A stretch of 36,534 bases of DNA from Deltaproteobacteria bacterium (GCA_016210005.1 JACQVA010000191.1:1-36534), one strand, 5' to 3'. Positions 8,931 through 20,886 are shown, counted from the first letter of the stretch. A program made the numbers and translations. The notes: generated by a model not told the origin, from the sequence alone.

Positions 8931-10004
8931 TCAGCCTTGCAGCACGCGGGTGAGGTCGTTGTAGAAAGCAAACAGCATGAGGGCAATCAGCACGAACAGG
9001 CCCACCTGTTGCGCCAGCTCACGGTAGCGCAGCTCAATCGGCCGGCCCAGCAGCGCCTCGATGGCGAAGAAGAACAAGTGTCCGCCGTCGAGCACCGGAA
9101 TCGGTAACAGGTTCAGTACCCCTAGGTTGATGCTGATCACGGCCGTGAACATCAGCAGAAACTCGATTCCCATCGACGCCTGACGGCCGGCTTGGCGGAC
9201 GATCTCGATCGGCCCGCCGATCTCGCGGGTCGGAATCTTGCCGGCGACCATCTTGGCGAGGCCGACCAGGATGGTGCCGGTCCAGACCACGGTCTGCTCC
9301 CCGGCCATTCCGATGGCTTCGAGCGTGCCGACATTGCTCACGTCGACGCCCGGCTCGATACCGATGAGATAGACCTGGCCTTCGAGTTCCTCGCCGAACA
9401 TCGTCCGGTTGGGGACCTCTTTGGGTGTGACTGTGATCTGGCGTTGCTCGCCGGCGCGAGCGATGGTCAGCGTCAGCGTGCGCCCGCCGCTTTGACGAAT
9501 GGCCTGCGAGAGTTCCTCCCAGGTGGTCACGTTGCGCTCGCCGACCGCGCGCACCACATCGCCAACCTCCAGCCCGGCTTGGACGGCCGGCATGTTGGGC
9601 GAGAGGCCGCCGATCTTGGCCTGGTTGCTCGGCGTGCGTACGCCGAAGGCGACGAAAGTGACGCAGAAGATGACGAAGGCAAAGAAGAGGTTGGTGGCCG
9701 GCCCGGCGAAGACGATGGCGAAGCGGCGACTCACCGGCTTGTGCGAGAACGACACCAGCTTCCTGGCTTCGTCCAATTCCTCGTCCGAGTCCTCGCCCTC
9801 CATCTTGACGTAGCCACCGAGCGGAATCGCGCTGAGTTGGTAGTCGGTGTCGCCGCGGCGCCAACCGAACAACCGCGGGCCGAACCCGATGGAAAAGCGC
9901 AGCACTCGCACTCCAACGCGCTTGGCGACCAGGAAGTGACCGAGTTCATGGACCAGGATGAGAAAACCCAAAACGATTACAGCGGGCAAAAGGCTGGCGA
10001 GCAT
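8931..10004 (-). CDS. rseP: RIP metalloprotease RseP (site-2 protease)
   Basis: This 357-residue inner-membrane zinc protease cleaves membrane-embedded substrates such as anti-sigma factors and signal-peptide remnants. The first membrane helix holds the active site HELGH (His19, Glu20, His23). A second segment has GGYVKMEGED. One PDZ domain spans about 112-195, and the third zinc ligand motif LLPIPVLDGGHL lies near residue 300. The C-terminus ends in one more membrane helix. Gammaproteobacterial RseP is about 450 residues with two PDZ domains, so this is the shorter single-PDZ type. GAGGAG five bases before the ATG supports the start. The dxr gene often found between cdsA and rseP is absent. 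Confidence 0.95.
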   Translation of the reverse strand: MLASLLPAVIVLGFLILVHELGHFLVAKRVGVRVLRFSIGFGPRLFGWRRGDTDYQLSAIPLGGYVKMEGEDSDEELDEARKLVSFSHKPVSRRFAIVFAGPATNLFFAFVIFCVTFVAFGVRTPSNQAKIGGLSPNMPAVQAGLEVGDVVRAVGERNVTTWEELSQAIRQSGGRTLTLTIARAGEQRQITVTPKEVPNRTMFGEELEGQVYLIGIEPGVDVSNVGTLEAIGMAGEQTVVWTGTILVGLAKMVAGKIPTREIGGPIEIVRQAGRQASMGIEFLLMFTAVISINLGVLNLLPIPVLDGGHLFFFAIEALLGRPIELRYRELAQQVGLFVLIALMLFAFYNDLTRVLQG

Positions 10005-10023
10005 TGCAACTCCTCAGTCCCCT

Positions 10024-10818
10024 CTAACGATACAGGTTGACGTAATAGTATAGCAGCGCCACCGGGAACACCAGGCTGTCGATGCGATCGAGCACCCCAC
10101 CGTGTCCGGGGAAGAGCCAGCCCGACTCCTTGGTGGTGAAGGTCCGCTTCATCATCGACTCGCACAGGTCACCCACCTGTCCCAGTACACCGGCGGCCAC
10201 GGCGATCACCAGGGCCTCGGCCCAACTCAACTCGGGCAGCACAACCAGCTTGGCCATGCCTCCGCCGAGGGCGTTGCCGGCCAGAATGCCGAGTGCGCCC
10301 TCAACGGTCTTTCCGGGGCTCACCCGCGGCATCAGCTTGTGCCGGCCAGCGGCGCGCCCGACGAAGTAACCGCTGCTGTCGCCGGCCATCGCGACCGCGA
10401 GCAGGAAGATGACCCAGTACGGCCCCTGCGGCTCACGCCAGAGCCAGATGAAGTAGGGCAACAGCACGCCGACGTAGGCCGCTCCGAGAAAAGTGAACCC
10501 GAGGTCAGCCAGGCCTTTCTCGAAATCGGGGCGGGCCAGCAGGGTCCAGCTCAGGCCCACCACCAACGCGATGACCATCGCCATGGCCACCCACTCGGGG
10601 CTGGCGGACGCCATCGCGCCGACGAACATCCAACCCATTGCGATGCCGAACACTCGATTGCCAAGTTGGGCGGGGAAGGCCATGGCGAAGTACTCGACCA
10701 CGCCGAAGGCGGCAATCCCGCCCACCACCGCGGCGAACAGCCACGGCGGAGCGTAGAGAATGACCACGATCAGCAGCGGGATGACGACGCCGGCAGTCGC
10801 AAGCCTAGCGCGCAGCAC
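10024..10818 (-). CDS. cdsA: phosphatidate cytidylyltransferase (CDP-diacylglycerol synthase)
   Basis: This integral membrane enzyme makes CDP-diacylglycerol from phosphatidate and CTP for phospholipid synthesis. The protein is 264 residues with about seven or eight hydrophobic segments. The C-terminal signature is present as SMMKRTFTTKESG followed by FPGHGGVLDRID, with one deviation: the usual Lys-Asp is Lys-Glu. I place the start at the GTG at 10818, which overlaps uppS by 14 bases and gives the usual short N-terminus before the first helix. The frame stays open to 10860, so a start there (MGAWPSP) is possible but overlaps uppS more. It follows uppS and precedes rseP. Confidence 0.92.
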   Translation of the reverse strand: MLRARLATAGVVIPLLIVVILYAPPWLFAAVVGGIAAFGVVEYFAMAFPAQLGNRVFGIAMGWMFVGAMASASPEWVAMAMVIALVVGLSWTLLARPDFEKGLADLGFTFLGAAYVGVLLPYFIWLWREPQGPYWVIFLLAVAMAGDSSGYFVGRAAGRHKLMPRVSPGKTVEGALGILAGNALGGGMAKLVVLPELSWAEALVIAVAAGVLGQVGDLCESMMKRTFTTKESGWLFPGHGGVLDRIDSLVFPVALLYYYVNLYR

Positions 10819-11572
10819 GCAGCCGTTCCCTTTGCTCGCCGGACTGGGCCACGCGCCCAAAGCGGCGCTCGCGCTGCTGGTACTCGGCCAGCGCCTGGCA
10901 GAACTCCCGCTCGCGGAAGTCCGGCCACAGCGTCTCGGTGATGTAAATCTCGCTGTAAGCGATCTGCCACAGGTAGAAGTTGGAGACCCGCATCTCGCCG
11001 CTGGTCCGAATCAGCAGATCGGGGTCGGGAATACCTACCGTACTGAGATGCTCACTGATCATGGTTTCATCAATCCGGTCGGGCTCGAGCCGCCCGGCGG
11101 CGCACTCGTGCGCCAGAGCTTGCGCCGCCTGCACGATGTCGGCGCGGGCGCCGTAACTGACGGCAAGGATGACGGTCATGCCGCGGTTGTTCTTGGTGGC
11201 TTCGATATCCTCGGACAGGTAGCGTTGCACGGCGGCGGGCAGGCGGGACCTGTCGCCGATCGCAATCAGGCGGATGTCGCGCTCTATCATCTTCTTGAGT
11301 TCGGTGCGCAGGTAACGCCGCAGCAACCCCATCAGGGCGCTGACCTCGCTGCGAGGCCGCTGCCAGTTCTCGGTGGAGAAGGCGTACAGACTGAGGTACT
11401 CGATACCGAGGTCGCGGGCCGCTTCGACCACGGCGCGCACCGAGTCCTTGCCGCACTTGTGCCCTTCGACGCGACTGAGGCCACGCTGCTGCGCCCAGCG
11501 CCCGTTACCGTCCATGATGATCGCGACGTGGCGGGGCAGACGCGCCATATCCAACTCGGGGCGCTCGATCAC
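10805..11572 (-). CDS. uppS: isoprenyl transferase (undecaprenyl diphosphate synthase)
   Basis: This cis-prenyltransferase extends farnesyl diphosphate with isopentenyl diphosphate to make the undecaprenyl carrier for peptidoglycan and O-antigen. The catalytic Asp21 lies in HVAIIMDGNGRW, followed by LYAFSTENW and the C-terminal RTSGEMRVSNFYLWQIAYSE and WPDF motifs. Length (255 residues) is typical. The GTG start at 11572 lies four bases beyond the frr stop; an ATG at 11548, eight codons in, is an alternative. The gene belongs to the translation and envelope-lipid operon running from rpsB to rseP. Confidence 0.96.
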   Translation of the reverse strand: MIERPELDMARLPRHVAIIMDGNGRWAQQRGLSRVEGHKCGKDSVRAVVEAARDLGIEYLSLYAFSTENWQRPRSEVSALMGLLRRYLRTELKKMIERDIRLIAIGDRSRLPAAVQRYLSEDIEATKNNRGMTVILAVSYGARADIVQAAQALAHECAAGRLEPDRIDETMISEHLSTVGIPDPDLLIRTSGEMRVSNFYLWQIAYSEIYITETLWPDFREREFCQALAEYQQRERRFGRVAQSGEQRERLRAAR

Positions 11573-11576
11573 GGGT

Positions 11577-12133
11577 TCAGACCTCCAGGATCTCGGCTTC
11601 CTTGGTCTTCAACGCCTTGTCGACACGTTCGATGTAGTCGGTGGTGATCTGCTGCACCCTCTCCTGCGCGCGGCGCAGATCGTCCTCGGTGATTTCCTTG
11701 TCCTTTTCGAGCACCTTGAGCATGTCGATGGCGTCGCGGCGGTGATTGCGCATCGAGACGCGGAACTCTTCGGTCACTTTGTGGATGTGTTTGACCAGCT
11801 CCTTGCGACGCTCGGCGGTCAGTTCGGGTATGGGGATGCGGATGATCTTGCCGTCGTTGAGCGGGTTGAGGCCGAGATCGGACTGTTGGATGGCGCGCTC
11901 GATCTCGTGCAGGGCTCCCTTGTCATAGGGCTGGAGCACCAGCAGCCGCGCCTCCGGCACGTTGATGCCGGCGAGCTGGTTGAGCGGGGTCTTCGTGCCG
12001 TAGTACTCGACCATGATGCCGTCGAGCAGAGAGGCCGCTGCCCGCCCGGTGCGGGTGCGCCCGAACTCGCGCCGCAGCGAGCCGAGCGTGTGCTCCATTT
12101 CCTTGCGTAGTTCTTCGATAATATCTTCAATCA

Positions 12134-12134
<1 letters not shown>
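11577..12134 (-). CDS. frr: ribosome recycling factor
   Basis: RRF works with EF-G to split post-termination ribosomes. The protein is 185 residues, the normal size. Its two-domain pattern is clear: the helical hairpin (REFGRTRTGRAAASLLDGI, then a C-terminal helix with EEFRVSMRNHRRDA) and the beta domain (TPLNQLAGINVPEARLLVL). The ATG at 12134 is used because its A is shared with the pyrH stop (TGATG) and the MIEDII start is family-like. The frame is open further upstream, but that part overlaps pyrH and has no family similarity. Confidence 0.96.
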
Positions 12135-12889
<755 letters not shown>

Positions 12890-13753
12890 TTACGCCGCCT
12901 GCTCGGCCTGCTCCCCGAGCTGGAAGCGCGCGAAGCGCTGAACCGTCAGCGAGCCGCCCACCCGCTTGACCACCTCGGCAAGCCAGGCACTGACCGCACG
13001 GTCGGGGTCTTTGATGAACGGCTGCTCGAGTAGGCACACGTCCTTGAAGAACTTCTCGAGTTTGCCGGCCACCATCTTGTCGATCACCGGCTCGGGTTTG
13101 CCGGAGCCGGCGGCTTGTGCCCGGTAGATGGCGCGCTCGCTGTCGAGCACCTCGGCCGTCACTTGCTCGCGGCGTACGTAGCGCGGATTGGCGGCGGCCA
13201 CTTGCATGGCAAGGTCACGAATCAGCATCGGACCGTCCGGGGCCGTGGTGATGGCGCCCTGGCCGGTCACTTCAATCAGCACTCCGATCTTGCCGCCGGC
13301 GTGGATATACGAGCCGATGATGCCGCTGGCGCCGGCGCTCGCGGCCGGGGCGAAGCGAACCGCACGACGCACGACGATGTTCTCGCCGGTCTTGGCGATC
13401 GCCGCGGTGATCAACTCGCCCAAGTCGGCCTCCGGCCCCTGGGCCAGCACCCGCGCGGCCACCTGCTGAGCTAGCCCCTGAAACTCGGGCGTGCGGCCGA
13501 CGAAATCGGTCTCGCAGTTCACTTCCACCATCGCACCGGCGGCATTGTCGGCGGCCGCCGCCGTTACCACCACTCCTTCACTAGCGACCCGGGTGGCGCG
13601 CTTGGCCGCCGCCGCCAGCCCTTTCTCGCGCAGGGACACAATTGCCTTTTCCAAGTCGCCGCCGGTGTCGGCCAGCGCGCGCTTGCAATCCATCATTCCG
13701 GCCCCGGTCTTCTCGCGTAGCTCGCGCACCAGGGCAGCGCTGACTTCGCTCAC
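12890..13753 (-). CDS. tsf: translation elongation factor Ts
   Basis: EF-Ts is the nucleotide exchange factor that regenerates EF-Tu-GTP. The 287-residue protein starts with the UBA-like domain ([20 protein letters not shown]) and contains the EF-Tu-contacting [14 protein letters not shown] motif near residue 80, then the dimerisation/core domains. The GTG start overlaps the rpsB stop by four bases (GTGA), which suggests coupling with ribosomal protein S2 synthesis, consistent with the conserved rpsB-tsf pair. Confidence 0.97.
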   Translation of the reverse strand: MSEVSAALVRELREKTGAGMMDCKRALADTGGDLEKAIVSLREKGLAAAAKRATRVASEGVVVTAAAADNAAGAMVEVNCETDFVGRTPEFQGLAQQVAARVLAQGPEADLGELITAAIAKTGENIVVRRAVRFAPAASAGASGIIGSYIHAGGKIGVLIEVTGQGAITTAPDGPMLIRDLAMQVAAANPRYVRREQVTAEVLDSERAIYRAQAAGSGKPEPVIDKMVAGKLEKFFKDVCLLEQPFIKDPDRAVSAWLAEVVKRVGGSLTVQRFARFQLGEQAEQAA

Positions 13754-14529
13754 TGCACCATTCCCCCTTCGCTGGCGGCAGCCGCCGCCTCGTGCGCGGC
13801 GCTCTCGGCCGGCGCCTCGACGCTCTGCGCCTTGGCGCGCTCCTCGGCCAGCGCACGGCCTTCGAGTACGGCATCGGCGATCGCGGCACAGAACAGCCGA
13901 ATCGCTCGGATGGCGTCGTCGTTGCCGGGAATCTTGTAGTCGATGATGTCCGGATCACAGTTCGTGTCCACCACCGACACCACCGGAACATGCAGCTTGT
14001 TGGCTTCCTTCACCGCGATCTCTTCCTTCGAGGGGTCGATGACGAAGAGAGTGTCGGGCAGCTTGCGCATGTTCTTGATCCCGCCTAGGGCGATCAGGAG
14101 CTTGTCGCGCTCGCGGGCGACGTTGAGCAGTTCCTTCTTGGTCAGGGCCTCGGCCATCTCCGGACTCTCGAGCGTCTCTTCGAGTTTCTTGAGCCGGTCG
14201 ATGCTCTGCTTGATGGTCTGGAAATTGGTCAGCGTGCCGCCCAGCCAACGGGTGTTGACGTAGAACATGCCGCAGCGTTCGGCCTCTTCCTTGATCGCGT
14301 CCTGTGCCTGTTTCTTGGTGCCGACGAAGAGGACGTTGCCGCCTTGCGCCGCCAGGTCGCGGACGAAGTTGCAAGCGTTTTCGAACAGCTTCACCGTCTG
14401 CTGCAAGTCGATGATGTAGATGCCGTTGCGGGCGCCGAAGATGTAGGGTTTCATCTTCGGGTTCCAGCGGCTCGTCTGGTGGCCGAAGTGAACGCCGGCC
14501 TCCAGGAGCTGCTTCATGCTGACTTCCAT
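13750..14529 (-). CDS. rpsB: 30S ribosomal protein S2
   Basis: S2 is a small-subunit protein. The start is the ATG at 14529 because GGAGAGGAG lies seven bases upstream; the frame extends six codons to a TTG that itself overlaps this ribosome-binding site. The 259-residue product has the S2 hallmarks [20 protein letters not shown], then [13 protein letters not shown], and [21 protein letters not shown] roughly 30-residue Ala/Glu-rich tail follows the core. It lies 76 bases after rho, and that leader contains a small ACCGG/CCGGT hairpin near the rho stop; rpsB leaders are known to mediate S2 autoregulation, but I cannot identify the element here. Confidence 0.97.
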   Translation of the reverse strand: MEVSMKQLLEAGVHFGHQTSRWNPKMKPYIFGARNGIYIIDLQQTVKLFENACNFVRDLAAQGGNVLFVGTKKQAQDAIKEEAERCGMFYVNTRWLGGTLTNFQTIKQSIDRLKKLEETLESPEMAEALTKKELLNVARERDKLLIALGGIKNMRKLPDTLFVIDPSKEEIAVKEANKLHVPVVSVVDTNCDPDIIDYKIPGNDDAIRAIRLFCAAIADAVLEGRALAEERAKAQSVEAPAESAAHEAAAAASEGGMVQ

Positions 14530-14605
14530 AAATGGTCTCCTCTCCAAGGTCCGAGCCAGTCAGATAACAGAAAGGGAATTCGACAGGCAACCGGGGGCCC
14601 GGTCC

Positions 14606-16066
<1,461 letters not shown>

Positions 16067-16094
16067 AAGTATGTTCCTCTCTTCTCCCAAAATC

Positions 16095-17147
16095 TCAGTT
16101 TGGAGATGCGCGGCGTGATATACGGGCTATGCCGAGGCGGGCGTCGTGCTCGGTGCCACTGAGCCTTGGCGCGTGTTGAGTCGCAACGGTACTGAAACCC
16201 CCCCGGCAAGTCAAGGGAGTGACACCCAAATGGTCAAGCAATTGCCGCAAGTCGTCGGGGAGAGGCGCCGAAATGCTCAGCACCTCGCCCGTCTGCGGAT
16301 GGCGAAAGCTGACCGCCGCGGCGTGTAACGCTTGACGCTGCACGGGTATCCCCTCGGTTCGCCGGCCGCCGCCTCCATAAGTGGTGTCGCCGACTATGGG
16401 GTGGCCGATCGCTGCCAGGTGGACCCGGATCTGATGAGTGCGCCCGGTCTCTGGCCGTACGCGGAGCAGACTCGCCAGGCGACTCTGGCCGATGACTTCG
16501 TAGCCAGTAACCGCGGCCCGGCCGCTGGCGCGCACGCTCATGCGCTGGCGCTGCACAGGGTGGCGTCCGATCGGCCGCCTGATCTGACCCTGTTGTTGCC
16601 GTAATCTTCCCCACACCAAGGCGAGGTACTCCTTGTGCACCTCGCGCGACCGAAACAGCTCGGCCATGGCCGCGAGGGTGACGGCGTCTTTCGCGATCAC
16701 CAGCGCCCCGGAGGTGTTCTTGTCCAACCGGTGGACGATGCCAGGGCGCAAGGGGTCGAGGTCGGCTGGTCGCCCCTGCCAGCGGTGCAGCAGTGCGCTC
16801 ACCACGGTGCCCTGCCAGTTTCCGGGTGCCGGATGAACGACGAGGCCGGCCGGTTTGTTGATGACGAGCAGCCAATCGTCTTCGTACAGCACGTCGAGGG
16901 CGATGGCCTCGGGCTCCACGCCAACCGGTATCGGCGGCGGCGGCGCAGCCTGCACCGCCACACGTTGGCCGCAGCGCAGCAAGGCGCCTGGCTTTGCTGT
17001 CTTCCCATCTACGCGCACCCAGCCTTCGGTGATCAGCCGCTGCACTTGCGAACGGCTGCCCCAGGTTCCGAGCGCGGTGAGAAAGCGATCGAGCCGCTGG
17101 CGTGCGTTGGCGCGCTCGATGGTGGTGCAGAAAGCGGCAGCGGTCAT
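16095..17147 (-). CDS. rluD: RluA/RluD-family 23S rRNA pseudouridine synthase
   Basis: This 350-residue enzyme isomerises uridine to pseudouridine in RNA, most likely 23S rRNA. An S4 RNA-binding domain occupies about residues 15-75, and the catalytic domain contains [16 protein letters not shown] with Asp142 as the catalytic aspartate. The segment [20 protein letters not shown] is the second family signature. About 45 residues beyond the conserved fold (from roughly residue 305) form an Arg-rich tail without family similarity. The exact target uridines cannot be told from sequence, so the RluD assignment within the RluA/C/D group is by overall layout. Confidence 0.9.
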   Translation of the reverse strand: MTAAAFCTTIERANARQRLDRFLTALGTWGSRSQVQRLITEGWVRVDGKTAKPGALLRCGQRVAVQAAPPPPIPVGVEPEAIALDVLYEDDWLLVINKPAGLVVHPAPGNWQGTVVSALLHRWQGRPADLDPLRPGIVHRLDKNTSGALVIAKDAVTLAAMAELFRSREVHKEYLALVWGRLRQQQGQIRRPIGRHPVQRQRMSVRASGRAAVTGYEVIGQSRLASLLRVRPETGRTHQIRVHLAAIGHPIVGDTTYGGGGRRTEGIPVQRQALHAAAVSFRHPQTGEVLSISAPLPDDLRQLLDHLGVTPLTCRGGFSTVATQHAPRLSGTEHDARLGIARISRRASPN

Positions 17148-17214
17148 TTCATGTACGCATCTCGCCTATGGTGAGCCGCAAGGTCGCATCGGCGCAGGCC
17201 GGTTCGTCACTAGG

Positions 17215-18141
17215 CTACGCTTGTGCCAGAGCGGCGCGCGCCGCGGCCACATCGCGCTCGATCTGCGCCGCCAGCGCTTGCGGGGTAGGAAACTTCTGCT
17301 CGCCGCGCAAGCGCCGGACGAAAGCCACTTCGAGCCGTTGGCGATACAAGCTCTCCTCGAAATCAAATATGTGGGCCTCGATGCTGCGGGTACGGTCTTC
17401 GAAGGTGGGGTTGAAGCCGATGTTAGCGATGCCGGCAAACCACTGGCCGCGGTGGCGTACGCGCACCGCGTATACCCCGTCGGGCGGCACCATGGCGTAG
17501 CGCACCCGCAAGTTGGCGGTCGGAAAGCCGATGCTGCGCCCACGGTGATGCCCGTGGATCACACGGCCGGCGATCGTGTGCGGCCGGCCGAGTAGCTGCT
17601 GCGCCAACTCCAGGTGTCCGGTGCGGATTGCCCGGCGCACTGCGCTGCTGCTCACCAGATGGTCGCCGGCCAGGATCGGCTCGACGATCTCGACCCCCAC
17701 ATCCAGCTCCGCGCCCAGCCGCCGCAACACCTCGGCATTGCCGGCCCGCGCGTGACCGAAGCTGACCCGGTGGCCGACCACTATCCGCTGCGCCCCCAGC
17801 CGGCCGCATACCAGGCGGCGGACGAAGTCTTCCGCGGTGATGTTGGAGAAGCGCTGGTTGAAGCGCTGCGCAATAATCACGTCCACACCGCACGCCGCGA
17901 TCAGTTCGATTCGTTGGCGCAGGCTCATGATCAGCGCGGTCGCGTGCGTGGGGGCGAGGACGGCCGAGGGGTGCGGCCAAAAGGTAATGGCGATGGTTTG
18001 ACCGCCTTGCTCACGGGCGGTGGCCACCGCCCGCCGCAGGATCACCTGATGCCCGCAGTGAACTCCGTCGAAGTTCCCCAGCGTCACCACGGGAGCGACA
18101 AAGCGCCGCTCCACGTGCTCGAGATGCCGCAGCACGAGCAT
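17215..18141 (-). CDS. ribF: bifunctional riboflavin kinase / FAD synthetase
   Basis: RibF makes FMN and then FAD from riboflavin and ATP. The N-terminal adenylyltransferase domain has VTLGNFDGVHCGHQ near residue 20 and the SSSAVRRAI segment. The C-terminal flavokinase domain has GRVIHGHHRGRSIGFPTANL. I start at the ATG at 18141 (308 residues), close to the family N-terminus. A TTG at 18189 overlaps the cpoB stop as TTGA and would add 16 residues; no good ribosome site is visible for the ATG, so this alternative is realistic. Both key motifs are intact. Confidence 0.94.
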   Translation of the reverse strand: MLVLRHLEHVERRFVAPVVTLGNFDGVHCGHQVILRRAVATAREQGGQTIAITFWPHPSAVLAPTHATALIMSLRQRIELIAACGVDVIIAQRFNQRFSNITAEDFVRRLVCGRLGAQRIVVGHRVSFGHARAGNAEVLRRLGAELDVGVEIVEPILAGDHLVSSSAVRRAIRTGHLELAQQLLGRPHTIAGRVIHGHHRGRSIGFPTANLRVRYAMVPPDGVYAVRVRHRGQWFAGIANIGFNPTFEDRTRSIEAHIFDFEESLYRQRLEVAFVRRLRGEQKFPTPQALAAQIERDVAAARAALAQA

Positions 18142-18185
18142 AAATTGAGAGCAACCGATACCGCCGCGGCCGTCTGCCGCCGCCG

Positions 18186-19001
18186 TCAATCACTCAGGGC
18201 TTGCAGCTTCTGCCGGCCGCGCTCGGCTTCCTCCGACTTCGGATGATCGCTGACCAACTTCTGCAACACCAGCTTGGCCTCGATCTTCTGACCCATATCC
18301 TCGAAGGCAGACGCCAGCGTCAGCAGCGCACTCGGTAGCTTGTCGCCCTTGGGGTAGCGCAACAGCACGTCGTTCAGTTCCAGGATGGCCTTGTTGTAGT
18401 TGCGCTGGCGATAGTAGCACTCACCGACCCAATATTGCGCGTTGTCGGCCAAGTCCGACTTGGCGTTCTTCTTCAAGAAGGCGCGGAATTTCGGCGTCGC
18501 CTGATCGCATTGGCCGGCCCGCACCAAGGCGATGCCGTCGCGGTAGTCGTCATCCACTTTGGCGCCCTCGAACGCGGCTTCTTCCTTTGCCAGCGCGGCG
18601 TCGGCCAGGGTTGCGGGTTTGGTGGGCTCCGGTGTCGGTTGCACCGCCGCTGCATCGGGCTGCTCGCCAGCCACTGGCGGCGGTGCCACCAATGATCCCG
18701 GCTGCCCCTGTGCCGCCAGCTTCGCCTCCAATTCCGCAATCCGGCGCTCCAGCTCTTCGGTGGGCTTGCTGCCGCCGCGAGCAGCCCCGCGACCACCGCC
18801 ACGGTTCGACTCCTCGAGCTGGCTCTTGAGCGCATCGAGCTTACGGCGCAACCCATCTACCGCGACCTGGGTGTCAGCCAGCAGTGCACGAACCTCGCGC
18901 TGGTCCTTCTGGACCTTCAGCAGGTCGGCGCGCGTGGCGAAACAACCGCTGGCAACGACCGCGAGTAGCCCGAGGGCGAGGGAGTGGAAGGCGCGGCGCA
19001 C
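18186..19001 (-). CDS. cpoB: Tol-Pal system protein CpoB/YbgF, lipoprotein form
   Basis: CpoB coordinates peptidoglycan synthesis with outer-membrane constriction through TolA and PBP1B. The product is 271 residues from a GTG at 19001, one base after the pal stop; the open frame upstream runs antisense-like through pal and is not coding. A lipobox (LLAVVASGC, Cys20) predicts lipidation, unlike the soluble periplasmic Escherichia coli protein. A coiled-coil region (about 30-65) is followed by a Gly/Arg-rich and Pro-rich linker. C-terminal TPR repeats (about 150-270, with YWVGECYYRQRNYNKAILEL) complete the usual layout. It is the last gene of the tol-pal set. Confidence 0.93.
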   Translation of the reverse strand: MRRAFHSLALGLLAVVASGCFATRADLLKVQKDQREVRALLADTQVAVDGLRRKLDALKSQLEESNRGGGRGAARGGSKPTEELERRIAELEAKLAAQGQPGSLVAPPPVAGEQPDAAAVQPTPEPTKPATLADAALAKEEAAFEGAKVDDDYRDGIALVRAGQCDQATPKFRAFLKKNAKSDLADNAQYWVGECYYRQRNYNKAILELNDVLLRYPKGDKLPSALLTLASAFEDMGQKIEAKLVLQKLVSDHPKSEEAERGRQKLQALSD

Positions 19002-19002
19002 G

Positions 19003-19524
19003 TTACTCGGCCAAGACGACGAAATGCACGCGCCGGTTACGCTCCCAACACGCATCGTCATGATCGCGGCAAATCGGCAACTCTTCCCCGTAACTGATCG
19101 TGGTGAGGCGATCGCTGCTGACACCGAGAGTGGCGAGGTAGTCCTTCGCCGCACGGGCGCGTTTGGCACCGAGGGCAAGGTTGTATTCAACCGTGCCGCG
19201 TTCGTCACAATGGCCTTCGATCTCGACCTTCGCTTTGGCATTGTCTTTGAGCCAATCGTGATTCTCGCGGAGCGCCTGACGCGCGGCTTCGTCCAGTTCG
19301 AAGGAGTCGAAGGCAAATTGGATGTCCTTCAGCGGGCCTTCGGCCCCGGGAGCCAGACCGGCGCCGTGCCGCTCCAAGCTGCCGGCACCCGCCAGCCCTT
19401 CTTCGCTGCCAAGCCCGGCGATGCCGCCTTCGCCCTCGCCAACTTTCTTCTTGCTGGGACAGCCCACTCCGACCAGAGCGAGCACCAGTCCAACTGCAAC
19501 CAATGGAATCAGTCGCTGACCCAT
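19003..19524 (-). CDS. pal: peptidoglycan-associated lipoprotein Pal
   Basis: Pal is an outer-membrane lipoprotein that binds peptidoglycan and TolB. I use the ATG at 19524, because AAGGGGG precedes it and a lipoprotein signal follows (LALVGVGC, Cys22); the 28 upstream codons overlap the end of tolB. The product is 173 residues. After a Gly/Glu-rich linker comes the OmpA-like domain with IQFAFDSFEL, VEIEGHCDERGTVEYNLALG and KRARAAKDYL, the usual peptidoglycan-binding residues. It sits between tolB and cpoB. Confidence 0.96.
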   Translation of the reverse strand: MGQRLIPLVAVGLVLALVGVGCPSKKKVGEGEGGIAGLGSEEGLAGAGSLERHGAGLAPGAEGPLKDIQFAFDSFELDEAARQALRENHDWLKDNAKAKVEIEGHCDERGTVEYNLALGAKRARAAKDYLATLGVSSDRLTTISYGEELPICRDHDDACWERNRRVHFVVLAE

Positions 19525-19558
19525 CACAAACCCCCTTCGCTCGACGTCTTTGCGAGCG

Positions 19559-20878
19559 TCATTCCAACCAACGCGACCAGCTTGCGCTAGTATCATCTCC
19601 ACCCCCACGCGTCAACGGAACTTGGCTGGTGCCGTTTTGATCCGTCACGTAGAGCAACGACGCGCCGCCGCGCGTCGAGCTGAAGACCAGGTAGCGCCCA
19701 TCGGGCGCCCAGCTGGGATCTTCGTTGTTGCCTTCGCCGTTGGTGATCTGCTTGGTGCCGCTGCCGTCGGTCTTGACCGTGAAGATGTTGAAGCGGCCGC
19801 TGCGGCCGACGTACGCGATGCGATCGCCCTTGGGCGACCACGCCGGCGAGGTGTTGTAGTTGCCTTCGTGGCTGATGCGCGTGACGCCGCTGCCGTCGGC
19901 ATGCATGACGTAGATATGCGGGGTACCGGAGCGGTTGGAGCAAAACGCCAGGCGTTGGCCGTCGGGCGACCACGACGGCGATACGTCGATTGCCCAGTGC
20001 TCGGTCAACCGCCGGATCAGCCGGCCCTCACGGTCGAGCAGAAAGATGTCGGAGTTGCCTTGATCTTCCAGCGCCACCGCTAAGCGCGAGCCGTCGGGCG
20101 ACCACTTGCCGCCGAGGTTGAGCCCTTTTTCGGCCGACAGGCGCACCTCGCGTACGCCGATGAGGTCGAGCAAGTAGAGGTCCGGGTTTCCTTTCTTGTA
20201 GGAGGTGTAGAGCAACGAGCGCGCATCAGGGCTCCACGAGGGCGAAAGATCGATGGTCTTGCCGCTGGTGACCTGCAGCAAGTCGCCGCCGTCGGGGCTC
20301 ATCACGTAGATGTTCTTGAACCGCCCGCCGCGGGTGGAGACGAAGGCGATGCGGGAATCGAACGGGCCGCGCTCGTTGGTAAAGACCTCCATGATCTCGT
20401 CGGCAAAGCGGTTGGCGATCCGGCGAATCTGGGGGGGCGAATAACGATAGCGGCGGCCGGCCAGCTGGCGCTGCTGGAAGACGTCGAACAGGCGCACTTC
20501 GACGGTCAGCTCGTCGCCGGAGATTTGCAGGCTGCCCTTAACCAAGGCCAGCGCGCCGATTACCGACCAGTTGGCGAAGTTGATCTGCTCGGCGGTTATG
20601 CCTGAGGTCTCGGGCTGCTCGATGTATGCCTGCCGATCGATGATGCGGAACAGCCCGGCCAACTCCAGGTCGCGTGAAAGGATATCGGCGAATTCGCCGG
20701 CGAGCTTGGCCCCGGCGCCGTTTTGCGACAGGTCTTTGAGCGGCGAAATTGCGATCGGGTAGCTGTGCGAGCCCGGGCCGGTCACGGACAGCTTGGTCTG
20801 CGCCTGGGCCGCCAGCGGCGCGAGCGCGCCGATGCCGACCAGGACCGTTGCCACTAACCAACCTCGCGTCTGCGTCAT
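19559..20878 (-). CDS. tolB: Tol-Pal system beta-propeller protein TolB
   Basis: TolB is the periplasmic protein that links Pal to TolA. The 439-residue product has a signal peptide (about 1-26, ending LAAQAQ), an N-terminal alpha/beta domain (about 30-165), and a six-bladed propeller with repeated motifs such as PSWSPDGQRLAF, PAWSPKGDRIAY and PSWAPDGRYLVF. The ATG at 20878 is preceded by GAGGGAT. A GTG at 20890, overlapping the tolA stop as GTGA, would add four residues and is a real alternative. Length and domain order match the family. Confidence 0.96.
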   Translation of the reverse strand: MTQTRGWLVATVLVGIGALAPLAAQAQTKLSVTGPGSHSYPIAISPLKDLSQNGAGAKLAGEFADILSRDLELAGLFRIIDRQAYIEQPETSGITAEQINFANWSVIGALALVKGSLQISGDELTVEVRLFDVFQQRQLAGRRYRYSPPQIRRIANRFADEIMEVFTNERGPFDSRIAFVSTRGGRFKNIYVMSPDGGDLLQVTSGKTIDLSPSWSPDARSLLYTSYKKGNPDLYLLDLIGVREVRLSAEKGLNLGGKWSPDGSRLAVALEDQGNSDIFLLDREGRLIRRLTEHWAIDVSPSWSPDGQRLAFCSNRSGTPHIYVMHADGSGVTRISHEGNYNTSPAWSPKGDRIAYVGRSGRFNIFTVKTDGSGTKQITNGEGNNEDPSWAPDGRYLVFSSTRGGASLLYVTDQNGTSQVPLTRGGGDDTSASWSRWLE

Positions 20879-20886
20879 CCCATCCC

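Noticed and set aside
14530-14605. ACCGG/CCGGT hairpin just after the rho stop as a terminator
   Set aside because: Only five base pairs and no T-tract; transcription probably continues from rho into rpsB, or rpsB has its own promoter nearby.
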